From: Mycobacterium sp. AZCC_0083
GTDB taxonomy: Bacteria; Actinomycetota; Actinomycetes; Mycobacteriales; Mycobacteriaceae
Assembly (NCBI RefSeq): GCF_014202335.1
Contig: NZ_JACHGP010000010.1
Coordinates: 1 to 64,000, forward strand
Length of the DNA: 64,000 bases
Direction: 5' to 3'
Shown one piece after another: positions 51,940 through 60,875 of the stretch (the stretch's first letter is position 1; the number at the start of each line of letters is the position of its first letter). The translations under genes and the position numbers were made by a program. A model generated the notes under the pieces. The model worked only from the letters and a program-made list of their open reading frames with translations, made no database searches and was not told the DNA's origin.

Positions 51940-52440
51940 CTAAGGGCAGGTGACCGCGATCTCGAACGGCTTGTTCACCGGGGTCATCGGGTTGGCCATG
52001 TCGATGCCCGTCGCGTTGCCCTTGATCGAGTAGTTCTTGCCATCCTTGGTGGCCGTCGCGTCGCCCGCGCCGGGACCAACGGCGAGCGTGACGCCGTTGA
52101 CGTTGCCAAGGCCGACTGAGGTGACGGTTGGCGAATCGCCTTCGCTGAGCAGGACGGCGATGCCGGTGCCCGCATCGCCGATCGCGATGCTCTGGTTTCC
52201 GCCGACGGCTGCGCACACCACGGTGCCTGCGACGTTCTGATCCTGCCCATCGATCGTGACCTTGGTGCCGCCGCCGCTCGGGGCTGCGGAGGCGCTCGCC
52301 GACGAGGATTCGGAGCTCGAGCCTGCCGCCGAGCTGGACGCGCTCGACGATGGCGACGACTTGTCGCCCGATGAACAGCCAGACAGGCCGGCGACCACGA
52401 TCGCCGCACCTCCCACTGCAACCAGCAATCCACGCTTCAC
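51940..52440 (-). CDS. LpqH-family lipoprotein (166 aa)
   Basis: GTG 52440 is chosen because AGGAG lies 7 nt upstream on the minus strand. Residues 1-24 form a signal with lipobox LSGC, so the mature protein is a lipoprotein. A Ser/Ala linker is followed by the LpqH core: KVTIDGQDQNVAGTVVCAAVGGNQSIAIGD, with the paired Cys closing near the end (AVTCP). LpqH (19-kDa antigen) is a major mycobacterial lipoprotein and TLR2 ligand. A paralogue lies 157 bp upstream. Confidence 0.9.
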   Translation of the reverse strand: MKRGLLVAVGGAAIVVAGLSGCSSGDKSSPSSSASSSAAGSSSESSSASASAAPSGGGTKVTIDGQDQNVAGTVVCAAVGGNQSIAIGDAGTGIAVLLSEGDSPTVTSVGLGNVNGVTLAVGPGAGDATATKDGKNYSIKGNATGIDMANPMTPVNKPFEIAVTCP

Positions 52441-52597
52441 GAATGCACTCCTCTTGTCGGTGCGACCAGCCAAGATCAGCCGATCGTCCTGAGTACTATG
52501 GCCCGCCCGTCAGCCCCGGTCCCGGCTTTGCGCGAAAAATTTGCCTGGGGATTGGCTGGCGTACGGTTGTTGGCCAACCCGTGAACGGGTCAACCGG

Positions 52598-53032
52598 TCA
52601 GCAAGCGACCTTGATCGTGAAGGTGCCGTTGCTCCGGAAACTCGGTTTGTCGGTGGCGAACCCCTCGGCGGTGCCGGTGATGGCGTACGTGCGACCGGTC
52701 ATGGTGACCGTGGCCTCGCCGCCGAGCCCGGCGTTGTAACTTCCGGTGAAGCCACCCAGATTGTTGATGCTGACCGACTCGGCGGTGAGCTCGTCCTTGT
52801 TGGATACGAGCGCCGTGACGCCGGACTGCGCGTCGCCGGTGGTGATCGTGGTCAACGCCCCCGCGGCGGTGCAAGCGACCGCGTCGGTGGAGCCGGCGTC
52901 GACGTCGTTGACGGTGACCGCAGCGGTGCCGACCACGAGGGTGCCCGGCTGCGGCTTGGCGGGCGGCGGTGACGAGCAGCCCGCAACCACACCGAGGGCG
53001 GCCAACGCGGCGACGGTCAAGACGATGCGCAT
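52598..53032 (-). CDS. Second LpqH-like lipoprotein (144 aa)
   Basis: ATG 53032 starts MRIVLTVAALAALGVVAGCSS, a short signal with lipobox VAGC. The mature core parallels the downstream paralogue: VTVNDVDAGSTDAVACTAAGALTTITTGDAQSG and TIKVAC at the end, keeping the two Cys. The ORF frame continues antisense across tgt upstream, but that part is not coding. Tandem LpqH genes suggest duplication. Confidence 0.85.
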   Translation of the reverse strand: MRIVLTVAALAALGVVAGCSSPPPAKPQPGTLVVGTAAVTVNDVDAGSTDAVACTAAGALTTITTGDAQSGVTALVSNKDELTAESVSINNLGGFTGSYNAGLGGEATVTMTGRTYAITGTAEGFATDKPSFRSNGTFTIKVAC

Positions 53033-53053
53033 GGTGTAGGAATCTACAGGTGG

Positions 53054-53071
53054 GGCGAGCGAAGCGACGGG
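53054..53071. repeat. Single copy of the 18-bp element found in the permease repeat
   Basis: GGCGAGCGAAGCGACGGG here is identical to the core of the three tandem repeats at 32143-32232. It lies between the LpqH-like gene and tgt, 11 bp before the tgt start. Confidence 0.8.
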
Positions 53072-53081
53072 AGATCGTGCG

Positions 53082-54323
53082 GTGAACGCACCGTCCCCGG
53101 AGTTTTTCGAGGTTGAGGCGGAATTGCCAGGACGGTCCGGACGGGTTGGCGTGATCCACACGCCGCACGGCGACATCCAGACCCCCGCCTTCATCGCCGT
53201 CGGTACCAAGGCCACGGTCAAGGCGGTGCTGCCCGAAACCATGAAGGACGTTGGGGCGCAGGCAGTTCTGGCCAACGCCTATCACCTGTATCTACAGCCC
53301 GGACCCGACATCGTCGATGAGGCAGGCGGGTTGGGTGCCTTCATGAACTGGTCTGGGCCGACGTACACCGACAGCGGCGGCTTTCAGGTGCTGTCGCTGG
53401 GCGCGGGATTCCGCAAGGTGCTGGCGATGGACGTCGACCGCGTGCAGGCCGATGACGTGATCGCCGCGGGCAAGGAGCGCCTCGCCCGCGTCGACGACGA
53501 CGGCGTGACGTTCAGGTCGCACCTGGACGGCTCATCGCACCGGTTCACTCCAGAGGTCTCCATCGGCATCCAGCATCAACTCGGTGCCGACATCATCTTC
53601 GCGTTCGACGAGCTGACCACGCTGGTGAATACCCGTGGCTACCAGGAGCAGTCGGTTCGGCGTACCCACGACTGGGCGGTTCGGTGCCTGGCCGAACACC
53701 GTCGGCTCACCGAGGTGAGGGCGGCGAAGCCGTATCAGGCACTCTTCGGCGTGGTGCAGGGCGCGCAGTACGAGGACCTGCGACGGAAGGCCTGCCGTGG
53801 GCTAACCGAGATCCTCGACGAGGAGGGGCGCGGCTTCGACGGCTACGGCATCGGCGGGGCGCTGGAGAAGCAGAACCTCGCGACCATCGTCGGCTGGTGC
53901 ACCGACGAGCTACCCGACGACAAGCCGCGTCACCTGCTCGGCATCAGCGAACCCGACGATCTGTTCGCGGCCGTTGCGGCCGGTGCGGACACCTTCGACT
54001 GCGTGTCGCCGTCCCGGGTGGCCCGCAACGCCGCGGTGTACTCGGCGACCGGGCGCTACAACATCACCGGCGCCAGGTATCGCAGGGACTTCACGCCCGT
54101 CGACGCCGAGTGCGACTGTTACACCTGCGCCAACTACACGCGTGCCTACATCCATCACTTGATCAAGTCGAAGGAGATGTTGGCCTCGATGCTGTGCACG
54201 ATTCACAACGAGCGCTTCGTGATTCGGCTCGTCGACCAGATCCGGGCATCGATCGTCGCAGGCGAGTTCGACGTCCTCCGCGAGCACGTGCTGGGCCGCT
54301 ACTACTCAACGCGTGCACAATAA
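53082..54323 (+). CDS. tgt: tRNA-guanine transglycosylase (413 aa)
   Basis: The GTG at 53082 follows a weak site. The TIM-barrel fold has IQTPAFIAVGTKATVKAV, TYTDSGGFQVLSL (substrate Asp), DIIFAFDELTTL with the nucleophile Asp, and the zinc site ECDCYTCANYTRAYIHHL. Bacterial Tgt replaces G34 by preQ1 or, in salvage types, queuine in tRNAs with GUN anticodons. The same window carries gluQ, another enzyme of the pathway. No queF, queA or queG gene is visible here. Confidence 0.9.
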   Translation: MNAPSPEFFEVEAELPGRSGRVGVIHTPHGDIQTPAFIAVGTKATVKAVLPETMKDVGAQAVLANAYHLYLQPGPDIVDEAGGLGAFMNWSGPTYTDSGGFQVLSLGAGFRKVLAMDVDRVQADDVIAAGKERLARVDDDGVTFRSHLDGSSHRFTPEVSIGIQHQLGADIIFAFDELTTLVNTRGYQEQSVRRTHDWAVRCLAEHRRLTEVRAAKPYQALFGVVQGAQYEDLRRKACRGLTEILDEEGRGFDGYGIGGALEKQNLATIVGWCTDELPDDKPRHLLGISEPDDLFAAVAAGADTFDCVSPSRVARNAAVYSATGRYNITGARYRRDFTPVDAECDCYTCANYTRAYIHHLIKSKEMLASMLCTIHNERFVIRLVDQIRASIVAGEFDVLREHVLGRYYSTRAQ

Positions 54324-54327
54324 GAAG

Positions 54328-55554
54328 ATGACGACAACCGCCGACACCCAGGCGCTGCTGGTGCGCCTGCTGGACCCGGCGAACCGGGCCAACCCCTATC
54401 CGGCGTATGAGCAGATCCGCGCCAGCGGGCCGCTGCTGCTCCCCGAGGCGCACCTGATCGTGTTCTCGTCGTTCACCGAATGCGACGACGTGCTGCGGCA
54501 TCCGTCCTCGGCCAGCGACCGGATGAAGTCGACGCTGACCCAACGGGCGATAGCCAACGGCGAGCAGGAGCGGCCGGTCGGACCGCCGGGGTTCCTGTTC
54601 CTCGATCCGCCCGACCACACCCGGCTGCGCAAGCTGGTCAGCAAGGCGTTCGTACCGAAGGTGGTCAAGGCCCTCGAGCCCGACATCACCGCGATGGTCG
54701 ACGAGATGCTCGATCACATCGAGGAGCGGGGCACGTGTGACGTCATTGCCGACATGGCCCATCCGCTGCCCGTCGCGGTGATCTGCCGGCTGCTCGGCGT
54801 GCCGATCGAGGACGAACCCGAGTTCAGCCGGGCCTCGGCACTGCTTGCCCAGGGACTCGACCCGTTCATCACGTTCACCGGCAGCCCGTCCGACGGCTTC
54901 GACGAGCGGATGGCGGCGGCCGTCTGGCTGAGGGACTACGTGCACGCCCTGATCGAGGAGCGCCGCACCGAACCCCGCGACGACCTGATCTCTGGGCTCA
55001 TCGCCGCCGAGGAGGACGGCGACCAGCTCACCGAGGACGAGATCGTCGCGACGTGCAATCTGTTGCTCATCGCAGGCCACGAGACGACGGTGAACCTGAT
55101 CGCCAACGCGATCCTCGCGATGCTGCGGCACCCGACCCAGTGGACCGCGCTGGCCGCCGACCCGAGCCGGGTGGCGGCGGTGATCGAGGAGACCATGCGC
55201 TACGACCCGCCGGTGCAGCTGGTCGGGCGGATCGCGGGGGACGACATGACCATCGGAGACACCGACATCGTCAAGGGCGACACGATCATGCTGCTGCTTG
55301 CCGCGGCGCAACGCGACCCGGCATCGATCGACCGGCCCGACGAGTTCGACCCCGACCGGGAAACCATCCGGCACTTGGGCTTTGGCAAGGGCCCGCACTT
55401 CTGCCTCGGCGCACCTCTGGCCCGGCTCGAGGCATCCGTCGCGCTGTCGGCGGTGACCGCGCGCTTCCCGCAGGCCCGCCTGATCGGTGAGCCGGTCTAC
55501 AAGCCGAACGTCACGTTGCGGGGGATGGACGCGCTCGCCATCGCCCTTTCCTGA
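54328..55554 (+). CDS. Cytochrome P450 (408 aa)
   Basis: I choose ATG 54328 (MTTTADTQAL); GTG 54313 is a close alternative. The I-helix shows LLLIAGHETTVNL, the ExxR is IEETMRYDPPVQL, and the heme loop FGKGPHFCLGAPLARLE carries the axial Cys. Soluble, about 400 aa, as in class I bacterial P450s that need ferredoxin partners. The substrate is unknown. It follows tgt by 4 bp in the same direction, probably as read-through neighbours rather than partners. Confidence 0.95.
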   Translation: MTTTADTQALLVRLLDPANRANPYPAYEQIRASGPLLLPEAHLIVFSSFTECDDVLRHPSSASDRMKSTLTQRAIANGEQERPVGPPGFLFLDPPDHTRLRKLVSKAFVPKVVKALEPDITAMVDEMLDHIEERGTCDVIADMAHPLPVAVICRLLGVPIEDEPEFSRASALLAQGLDPFITFTGSPSDGFDERMAAAVWLRDYVHALIEERRTEPRDDLISGLIAAEEDGDQLTEDEIVATCNLLLIAGHETTVNLIANAILAMLRHPTQWTALAADPSRVAAVIEETMRYDPPVQLVGRIAGDDMTIGDTDIVKGDTIMLLLAAAQRDPASIDRPDEFDPDRETIRHLGFGKGPHFCLGAPLARLEASVALSAVTARFPQARLIGEPVYKPNVTLRGMDALAIALS

Positions 55555-55627
55555 GCGATTCGTACACGCGCAGTAGCGGTCAGCGCGACCGGACGTGCAC
55601 GGGTCGCGGGGAGGATAGGGTCGCGGG

Positions 55628-56947
55628 ATGCCGCAGGAGCTCACCGCCGAGCAGGCCGCCGCGCTGCTCAAACCCACCGACACGTTGGGGATTCCGCTCG
55701 GCCCAGGCCAGCCGCCGGCGTTCGTGCGCGCGCTGGGTGAGCGCGAGGACTGGACGGACCTGCGGGTGTACGGCGCGCTGCTCGCGGTTCTCACCGAACT
55801 GTTCTCCCGCCAAGGCGTGCACTACCTGTCGGGTTTCTTCGGTCCGCTCGAGCGGGCGCTGCGGGGCGCGGGCGCCGACATCGAATTCACCCCGGCGGAC
55901 TTCCGTCGCTTCGGGCCGCTGCTCGAGCGGCAGGCACCGCGCGTGATGGCGACCGTCGCGGCACCGCCCGACGCCGACGGCTGGTGCTCCCTGTCGCTGC
56001 ACGCGGGCGGCACGATCGGCGAGTTGCGCCGCGCAGGCGCCGACCCTCAGCGGCTGCTGGTCGTCGAGGTATCGGATTCCTACCCAAGGACTTTCGGGCT
56101 CGGTGCTGATCGGCATGCGTTGCACGTCGCCGAGATCGACGTCCTGGTGCGCTCCACCGATGCGCCGCTCGCGTTGCCAGGTGGCGACGCTGCGCCTACC
56201 GACGTCGACCGGGCGATCGCGCGGCACGCCGTCGCCTTCATCCCATCCGGGGCGACGCTGCAGACGGGGATCGGGTCGATCCCCAACCAGATCGCCACGC
56301 TGCTCGCCGACGGTGACGATGGAGATTACGGACTGCACAGCGAGATGTTCACCGACGGCTGCATGAAGCTGCATCGCGCAGGCAAGATCAGCAACGCGCG
56401 CAAGGGCCAGTACGACGGTGTCAGCGTGACGACGTTCGCGTTCGGCTCGGCGGATCTCTATGCCTGGCTGGACGAGAACTCCGACGTCGCGTTCCTGCCG
56501 GTCGAGATCGTCAACTCACCGGAGGTGATCGGCTCCAACGACGACATGGTCTCGATCAACGGTGCACTCGCAGTCGACGTCTACGGTCAAGTCGTCGCCG
56601 ACACGATCACCGGTAACCAGTTCAGTGGGATCGGCGGCGCCGAGGACTTCGTGGCCGGAGCCGGGCTCGAGCTGTCGGACCGCTCGCTGATCTGCCTGCC
56701 GTCGACGTTCTCCAAAGATGAAGTGCTGCAGTCGCGGATCGTGCCGTGGTTCGGTCCCGGTGCGGTGATCACGACGCCGCGGCATCAGGTCGACGTGATC
56801 GTCACCGAGTACGGCGTTGCAGAGCTGGAGGGCCTGACCGTCAAGGAGCGGGGCGAGGCACTCGCGGCGATAGCGCACCCGCAGTTCCGCGACGAGCTGC
56901 TGGCGGCCGCTGGGCGCGCGTCGAAGGGCCGCTCTCCCGTCGAGTGA
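55628..56947 (+). CDS. Acetyl-CoA hydrolase/transferase family protein (439 aa)
   Basis: The C-terminal half has GIGSIPNQIATLLADGDDGDYGLHSEMFTDGCMKL and MVSINGALAVDVYGQVVADTITGNQFSGIGGAEDFVAGA, the catalytic-glutamate and CoA-binding parts of family I CoA transferases such as butyryl-CoA:acetate or 4-hydroxybutyrate CoA transferase. LIVTEYGVAELEGLTVKERGEAL-like text (VIVTEYGVAELEGLTV) ends the domain. The acyl donor is not readable. The gene is convergent with the ABC ATPase gene. Confidence 0.9.
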   Translation: MPQELTAEQAAALLKPTDTLGIPLGPGQPPAFVRALGEREDWTDLRVYGALLAVLTELFSRQGVHYLSGFFGPLERALRGAGADIEFTPADFRRFGPLLERQAPRVMATVAAPPDADGWCSLSLHAGGTIGELRRAGADPQRLLVVEVSDSYPRTFGLGADRHALHVAEIDVLVRSTDAPLALPGGDAAPTDVDRAIARHAVAFIPSGATLQTGIGSIPNQIATLLADGDDGDYGLHSEMFTDGCMKLHRAGKISNARKGQYDGVSVTTFAFGSADLYAWLDENSDVAFLPVEIVNSPEVIGSNDDMVSINGALAVDVYGQVVADTITGNQFSGIGGAEDFVAGAGLELSDRSLICLPSTFSKDEVLQSRIVPWFGPGAVITTPRHQVDVIVTEYGVAELEGLTVKERGEALAAIAHPQFRDELLAAAGRASKGRSPVE

Positions 56948-56956
56948 TGCAGGGCC

Positions 56957-57730
56957 CTACAGCGGGTTGAGGATGCGCTGGAGGAACTGGCGCGTCCGCT
57001 CCTCCTTCGGGTCGCCGATCACCTCGGCGGGTGGGCCCTTCTCCAGGATGATGCCCTGATCGGTGAACAGCACCTGATTGGAAACCTGTCGGGCGAACTG
57101 GATTTCGTGCGTGACGATCACCAGCGTCCAGCCCTCGACGGCCAGATCCTTGATGACGGAGAGGACCTCGCCGACGAGCTCGGGATCCAGCGCCGAGGTC
57201 GGCTCGTCGAACAGCACCAGCTTCGGCTTGAGCGCCAGCGCCCTGGCGATGCCGACACGCTGCTGCTGACCGCCGGAGAGCTGGAACGGGTACTGGTCCT
57301 GCTTGGCGGCCAGCCCGACCTGCTCCAGCAGTGCGACTGCCTCGGCGACGGCCTCGTCCTTCGGCCGCTTCTGCACGATGACCGGACCCTCGATGATGTT
57401 CTGCAGCACCGTCTTGTGTGGGAACAGGTTGTGCCCCTGGAACACGAATCCGCTGCGCGACTGAAACTTGCGCACCTCGGGTTTCGGTGTCGGCGTGGAG
57501 AAGTCGATCTCGACGTCGTCCACCCGGATCACGCCTGCATCAGCCCTGTCGAGCGCGTTGAGCGTCCGCAACAGCGTCGTCTTGCCCGATCCGGACGGGC
57601 CGATGATCGCGGTCGCGGTGCCCTGCTCGACGGTGAACGAGACGCCCTTGAGCACCTTGTTGTCGCCGAACGCCTTCTCGACGCCCTCGGCGACAACGCG
57701 GTGCTCGACCTCGTCCTTGGTTTCAGTCAT
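56957..57730 (-). CDS. Amino acid ABC transporter ATPase (257 aa)
   Basis: Walker A is GPSGSGKTT, the signature LSGGQQQR, Walker B LVLFDEPTSALDP, and the switch VIVTHEIQ. The HisP/GlnQ family match is clear. It overlaps the permease fusion gene stop by 4 bp (ATGA), so both are made together as one transporter. It is preceded by gluQ and an MBL hydrolase gene in the same direction. Confidence 0.95.
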   Translation of the reverse strand: MTETKDEVEHRVVAEGVEKAFGDNKVLKGVSFTVEQGTATAIIGPSGSGKTTLLRTLNALDRADAGVIRVDDVEIDFSTPTPKPEVRKFQSRSGFVFQGHNLFPHKTVLQNIIEGPVIVQKRPKDEAVAEAVALLEQVGLAAKQDQYPFQLSGGQQQRVGIARALALKPKLVLFDEPTSALDPELVGEVLSVIKDLAVEGWTLVIVTHEIQFARQVSNQVLFTDQGIILEKGPPAEVIGDPKEERTRQFLQRILNPL

Positions 57731-59937
57731 CGCGCAATGTACCTTTCCAGTCGGCGTTCAAGGCGGCCCTGGCCGAACGACAACACCAGGCAGATCACCC
57801 AGTAGTACGCCGCCGCCGTGCCGTACAGGGCGAAGAACTCGAACGTCGGCGCCGCAACGATCTGGGCCTGCCGCAACAGCTCCGTCACCAAAATCGTTGA
57901 GGCGAGCGAAGTATCCTTGACCAGCGAGATCAGGGTGTTCGACAGCGGTGGCACCGCCACCCGGGCCGCCTGCGGCAGGATGATTCGCCGAAGCGCGCCA
58001 ACGTAATTGAAGCCAATCGTCTCGGCGGCCTCCCACTGTCCCTTCGGGATGCTCTGGATCGCCGAGCGGATGATTTCCGCCCCGTAACCGCCGACGTTGA
58101 GGCTGAACGCGATCACCGCGGCGGGGAACGGGTCGATCTTCACCCCGAGCTGCGGTAGCGCGTAGAACACGATGAACAACTGCACCAGCAGCGGCGTGCC
58201 GCGGATGATCGAGATGTAGAACCGCGCGACGTTGGTCAGGATGACGTTCGGCGAGAGCCGGGCCAGTGCCACCGCAAGGGCGATGACCAGGCCGATGATG
58301 AAGCTGATGATGGTCAGCGGGATCGTCGCGGTGAGGGCGGCCTTGGCAAGTGGCCACAGGTTGTCCAGGATCAGTTGCCATGCCGAGCGGACCGGCGGCG
58401 GCGTCTGTCCGGCACCAGGGGCCTGCTGTGCCTGCCCAGCCTGCGGGGCGCCGGTGGCATCCGCCTTCAGATACTTCTGCGAGATCTCGGCAAGCTTCCC
58501 CGAAGCGCGAAGTGCGTCGATGGCGCCGTTGAGTTCAGGCAGAAAACCGCTGTCCTTGCGTGCGGCGAGCGCTTGCTCGCTCTTCTCGTCGGTCTTTGCC
58601 GCGATCTTGATCGTCTTGTCACCGGTCTCGGCAAGGTAGGCGTAGACCGCGATGCTGTCGTTGACGGTCGCATCGATGCGGCCCTGGTTCAGCAGCGTGA
58701 TCGCCTGCGCGAAGCCCTCCACCGACTCCACGTTGGCCCCGGCGTCGCGGGCGACCTGCGCCCAGTTGCTGGTGATCGACTGGGCGGTGGTCTTGCCCTT
58801 CAGATCCGCCAGCGACTTGATCGAGTCGTTGTCCGCCTTGGTGACGATCACTCCCTCACCAACGGAGTACGGCTCGGACAAGTCGTACTTCCCCTGGCGT
58901 TCCGGGGTGATGGTGACCTCGTTGGCGACGATGTCGAAGCGGTTGGCCTCCAGCGCGGCGAAGATGGAATCCCATGGGGTTTCGACGAATTCGACCTTCA
59001 CACCGAGGTTCTCGCCGATGGCCTTCGCCACGTCGACGTCGTATCCGGCGAGTTGGCCGGTGGCCGGGTCGTGGTAGCTGAACGGCGAGTACGTGCCCTC
59101 GGTGCCCACGCGCAACACTCCAGATGTCCTGATCGGCGTCGACGGCGATGTTCCCGTTGCGTCGGCCTTGAGGTACTTCTGCGAGATCGCGGCCAGCGTT
59201 CCGTCGGCACGCAGTTCGCCGAGTGCCTTGTCGAGTTCGGGTAGCGTGCCGCTGTTCTTCCGCGCGGCGAAGGCCTGCTCGCTCTTCTCACCGACGGTGC
59301 CCGCGATCTTCACGGACTTGTCGCCGGTCTCTGCGAGGTAGGCGTAGACGGCGATGCTGTCGTTGATGACGACGTCGACGCGGCCCTGGTTGAGCAGCGT
59401 GATGGCCTGGCTGAAGCCCTCGACCGACTCGACGGTGGCGCCGGCCTTGCGTGCGACCTCCGACCAGTTGCTCGTGGCGTTCTCCGCCGCGGTCTTGCCC
59501 TTGATGTCGGCCAGCGACTTGATCGAGTCGTCGTTCGCCCGCGTGACGATGACGCCCTCACCGACGGTGTAGGGCTGCGACAGGTCGTACTTCCCCTGCC
59601 GTTCGGGGTTGATGGTCACCTGGTTGGCCACGATGTCGAAGCGGTCGGCCTCCAGCGCGGCGAACATCGAGTCCCACGGCGTCTCGACGAATTCGACCTT
59701 CACACCGAGTTTCTGGCCGACGGCCTTGGCGACGTCGACGTCGTAGCCGACGAGTTCACCGGTGGCCGGATCGTGAAAGCTGAACGGCGAGTAGACGCCC
59801 TCGGTGCCGACGCGCAACACCCCGGCCGACTTGATCGGGTCGGCGGTCTTGTTCGGCGACCCGCAGGCGGCCGAACCGAGAATCACCGCAGCGACGATGA
59901 GGACGGCGAGCATTGCCCGCCGGAAGTATCCGAACAC
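57727..59937 (-). CDS. Fused amino acid ABC transporter: two solute-binding domains plus permease (736 aa)
   Basis: GTG 59937 (V-FGYFRRAMLAVL) gives a signal with lipobox SAAC; ATG 59913 is an alternative. Two similar type 3 solute-binding domains follow, near DNA 59823-59130 and 59124-58450. Each begins GVLRVGTEG and carries YDVDVAKA, FVETPWDS and FDIVAN. The C-terminal 200 residues are a HisM-like permease with FYISIIRGTPLLVQLF and ALRRIILPQAARVAVPP. Binding protein and permease are thus one chain with a duplicated sensor, as in GlnPQ-like systems of Gram-positive bacteria. It is followed by the ATPase gene with overlap. Confidence 0.9.
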   Translation of the reverse strand: MFGYFRRAMLAVLIVAAVILGSAACGSPNKTADPIKSAGVLRVGTEGVYSPFSFHDPATGELVGYDVDVAKAVGQKLGVKVEFVETPWDSMFAALEADRFDIVANQVTINPERQGKYDLSQPYTVGEGVIVTRANDDSIKSLADIKGKTAAENATSNWSEVARKAGATVESVEGFSQAITLLNQGRVDVVINDSIAVYAYLAETGDKSVKIAGTVGEKSEQAFAARKNSGTLPELDKALGELRADGTLAAISQKYLKADATGTSPSTPIRTSGVLRVGTEGTYSPFSYHDPATGQLAGYDVDVAKAIGENLGVKVEFVETPWDSIFAALEANRFDIVANEVTITPERQGKYDLSEPYSVGEGVIVTKADNDSIKSLADLKGKTTAQSITSNWAQVARDAGANVESVEGFAQAITLLNQGRIDATVNDSIAVYAYLAETGDKTIKIAAKTDEKSEQALAARKDSGFLPELNGAIDALRASGKLAEISQKYLKADATGAPQAGQAQQAPGAGQTPPPVRSAWQLILDNLWPLAKAALTATIPLTIISFIIGLVIALAVALARLSPNVILTNVARFYISIIRGTPLLVQLFIVFYALPQLGVKIDPFPAAVIAFSLNVGGYGAEIIRSAIQSIPKGQWEAAETIGFNYVGALRRIILPQAARVAVPPLSNTLISLVKDTSLASTILVTELLRQAQIVAAPTFEFFALYGTAAAYYWVICLVLSFGQGRLERRLERYIAR

Positions 59938-59981
59938 CGGCGGAAGGTACCAACCCGACCCCGACACACACAGGGTTTTCC

Positions 59982-60854
59982 TCAGGTGGGCCGGTAAGTC
60001 CAAGGTTCTCGTGGCAGGCCCGCCGGATCGAACTCGGCGAGCATCCCGTCGACCGTGATCGCGGCGAAGCCCAACGACCCAGCGATCAGCGACAGCGCCT
60101 GCTCCATTCCGAGTTCGGCCAGCGTGACGGCGCCGTCGCGCTTCGCCAGCCGCTTTCCTTCGGCGTTCAGCGCCAGCGGTACATGGGCGTACGTCGGCTG
60201 CGGGTACCCGAGCAGTGAGCCGAGGTAGGCCTGCCGAGGAGACGACGACAGCAGATCGTCACCCCGCACCACCTGATCGACGCCCTGCGCCGCGTCATCG
60301 ACCACCACCGCCAAGTTGTAGGCGGGCACGCCGTCGCCGCGGCGCAGCACCAGATCGTCGACGACGCCGGTGTAGCTGCCGTGCAGCTGATCGATCACCG
60401 TGTAGTCGGCGATACTGGCGCGCAACCGCAGCGCGGGGGCCCGGCCCGCCGCGCGTCGGGTGGCGCGCTCGTCGTCGCTCAGATCGCGGCACGTTCCCGG
60501 ATACGCTCCCTCGGGTGCATGTGGGGCGCGCGGCGCCTGCAGGATATCCCGTCTGCTGCAAAAGCATTCGTAGGTCAGTCCGCGTTCGGTCAGCTCATCG
60601 ATCACCCCGTCGTAGCGGGGTTCGTGGGCGGTCTGGAACTCGGGCGGCGCGTCACACGTCACCCCGATCGCGGCGATGTCGCGCAGTTGCCGCTCGGCCA
60701 CGTCGGGGAAGGTGCGGTCGTCGAGGTCCTCGACGCGCACCAGGAACCGGCGCCCCGTCGAGCGCGCGAACAGCCACGCCAGCACCGCCGTCCGCAGATT
60801 GCCGATGTGCAGATCGGCGGACGGGCTTGGCGCGAACCGGCCCGCGGGGGTCAT
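59982..60854 (-). CDS. gluQ: Glutamyl-queuosine tRNA(Asp) synthetase (290 aa)
   Basis: It is a truncated glutamyl-tRNA synthetase: GRFAPSPSADLHIGNLRTAV gives the HIGH motif, LVRVEDLDDR follows, and KRLAKRDG takes the place of KMSKS. The zinc site has CFCSRR and a later TCRDL Cys. The anticodon-binding half is absent, as in YadB/GluQ, which attaches glutamate to queuosine at position 34 of tRNA-Asp. The activity requires Q34 tRNA, hence tgt. It is 21 bp after the MBL gene and 44 bp before the ABC fusion. Confidence 0.9.
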   Translation of the reverse strand: MTPAGRFAPSPSADLHIGNLRTAVLAWLFARSTGRRFLVRVEDLDDRTFPDVAERQLRDIAAIGVTCDAPPEFQTAHEPRYDGVIDELTERGLTYECFCSRRDILQAPRAPHAPEGAYPGTCRDLSDDERATRRAAGRAPALRLRASIADYTVIDQLHGSYTGVVDDLVLRRGDGVPAYNLAVVVDDAAQGVDQVVRGDDLLSSSPRQAYLGSLLGYPQPTYAHVPLALNAEGKRLAKRDGAVTLAELGMEQALSLIAGSLGFAAITVDGMLAEFDPAGLPREPWTYRPT

Positions 60855-60875
60855 GCATGGAAATCTAGCGCGCCT

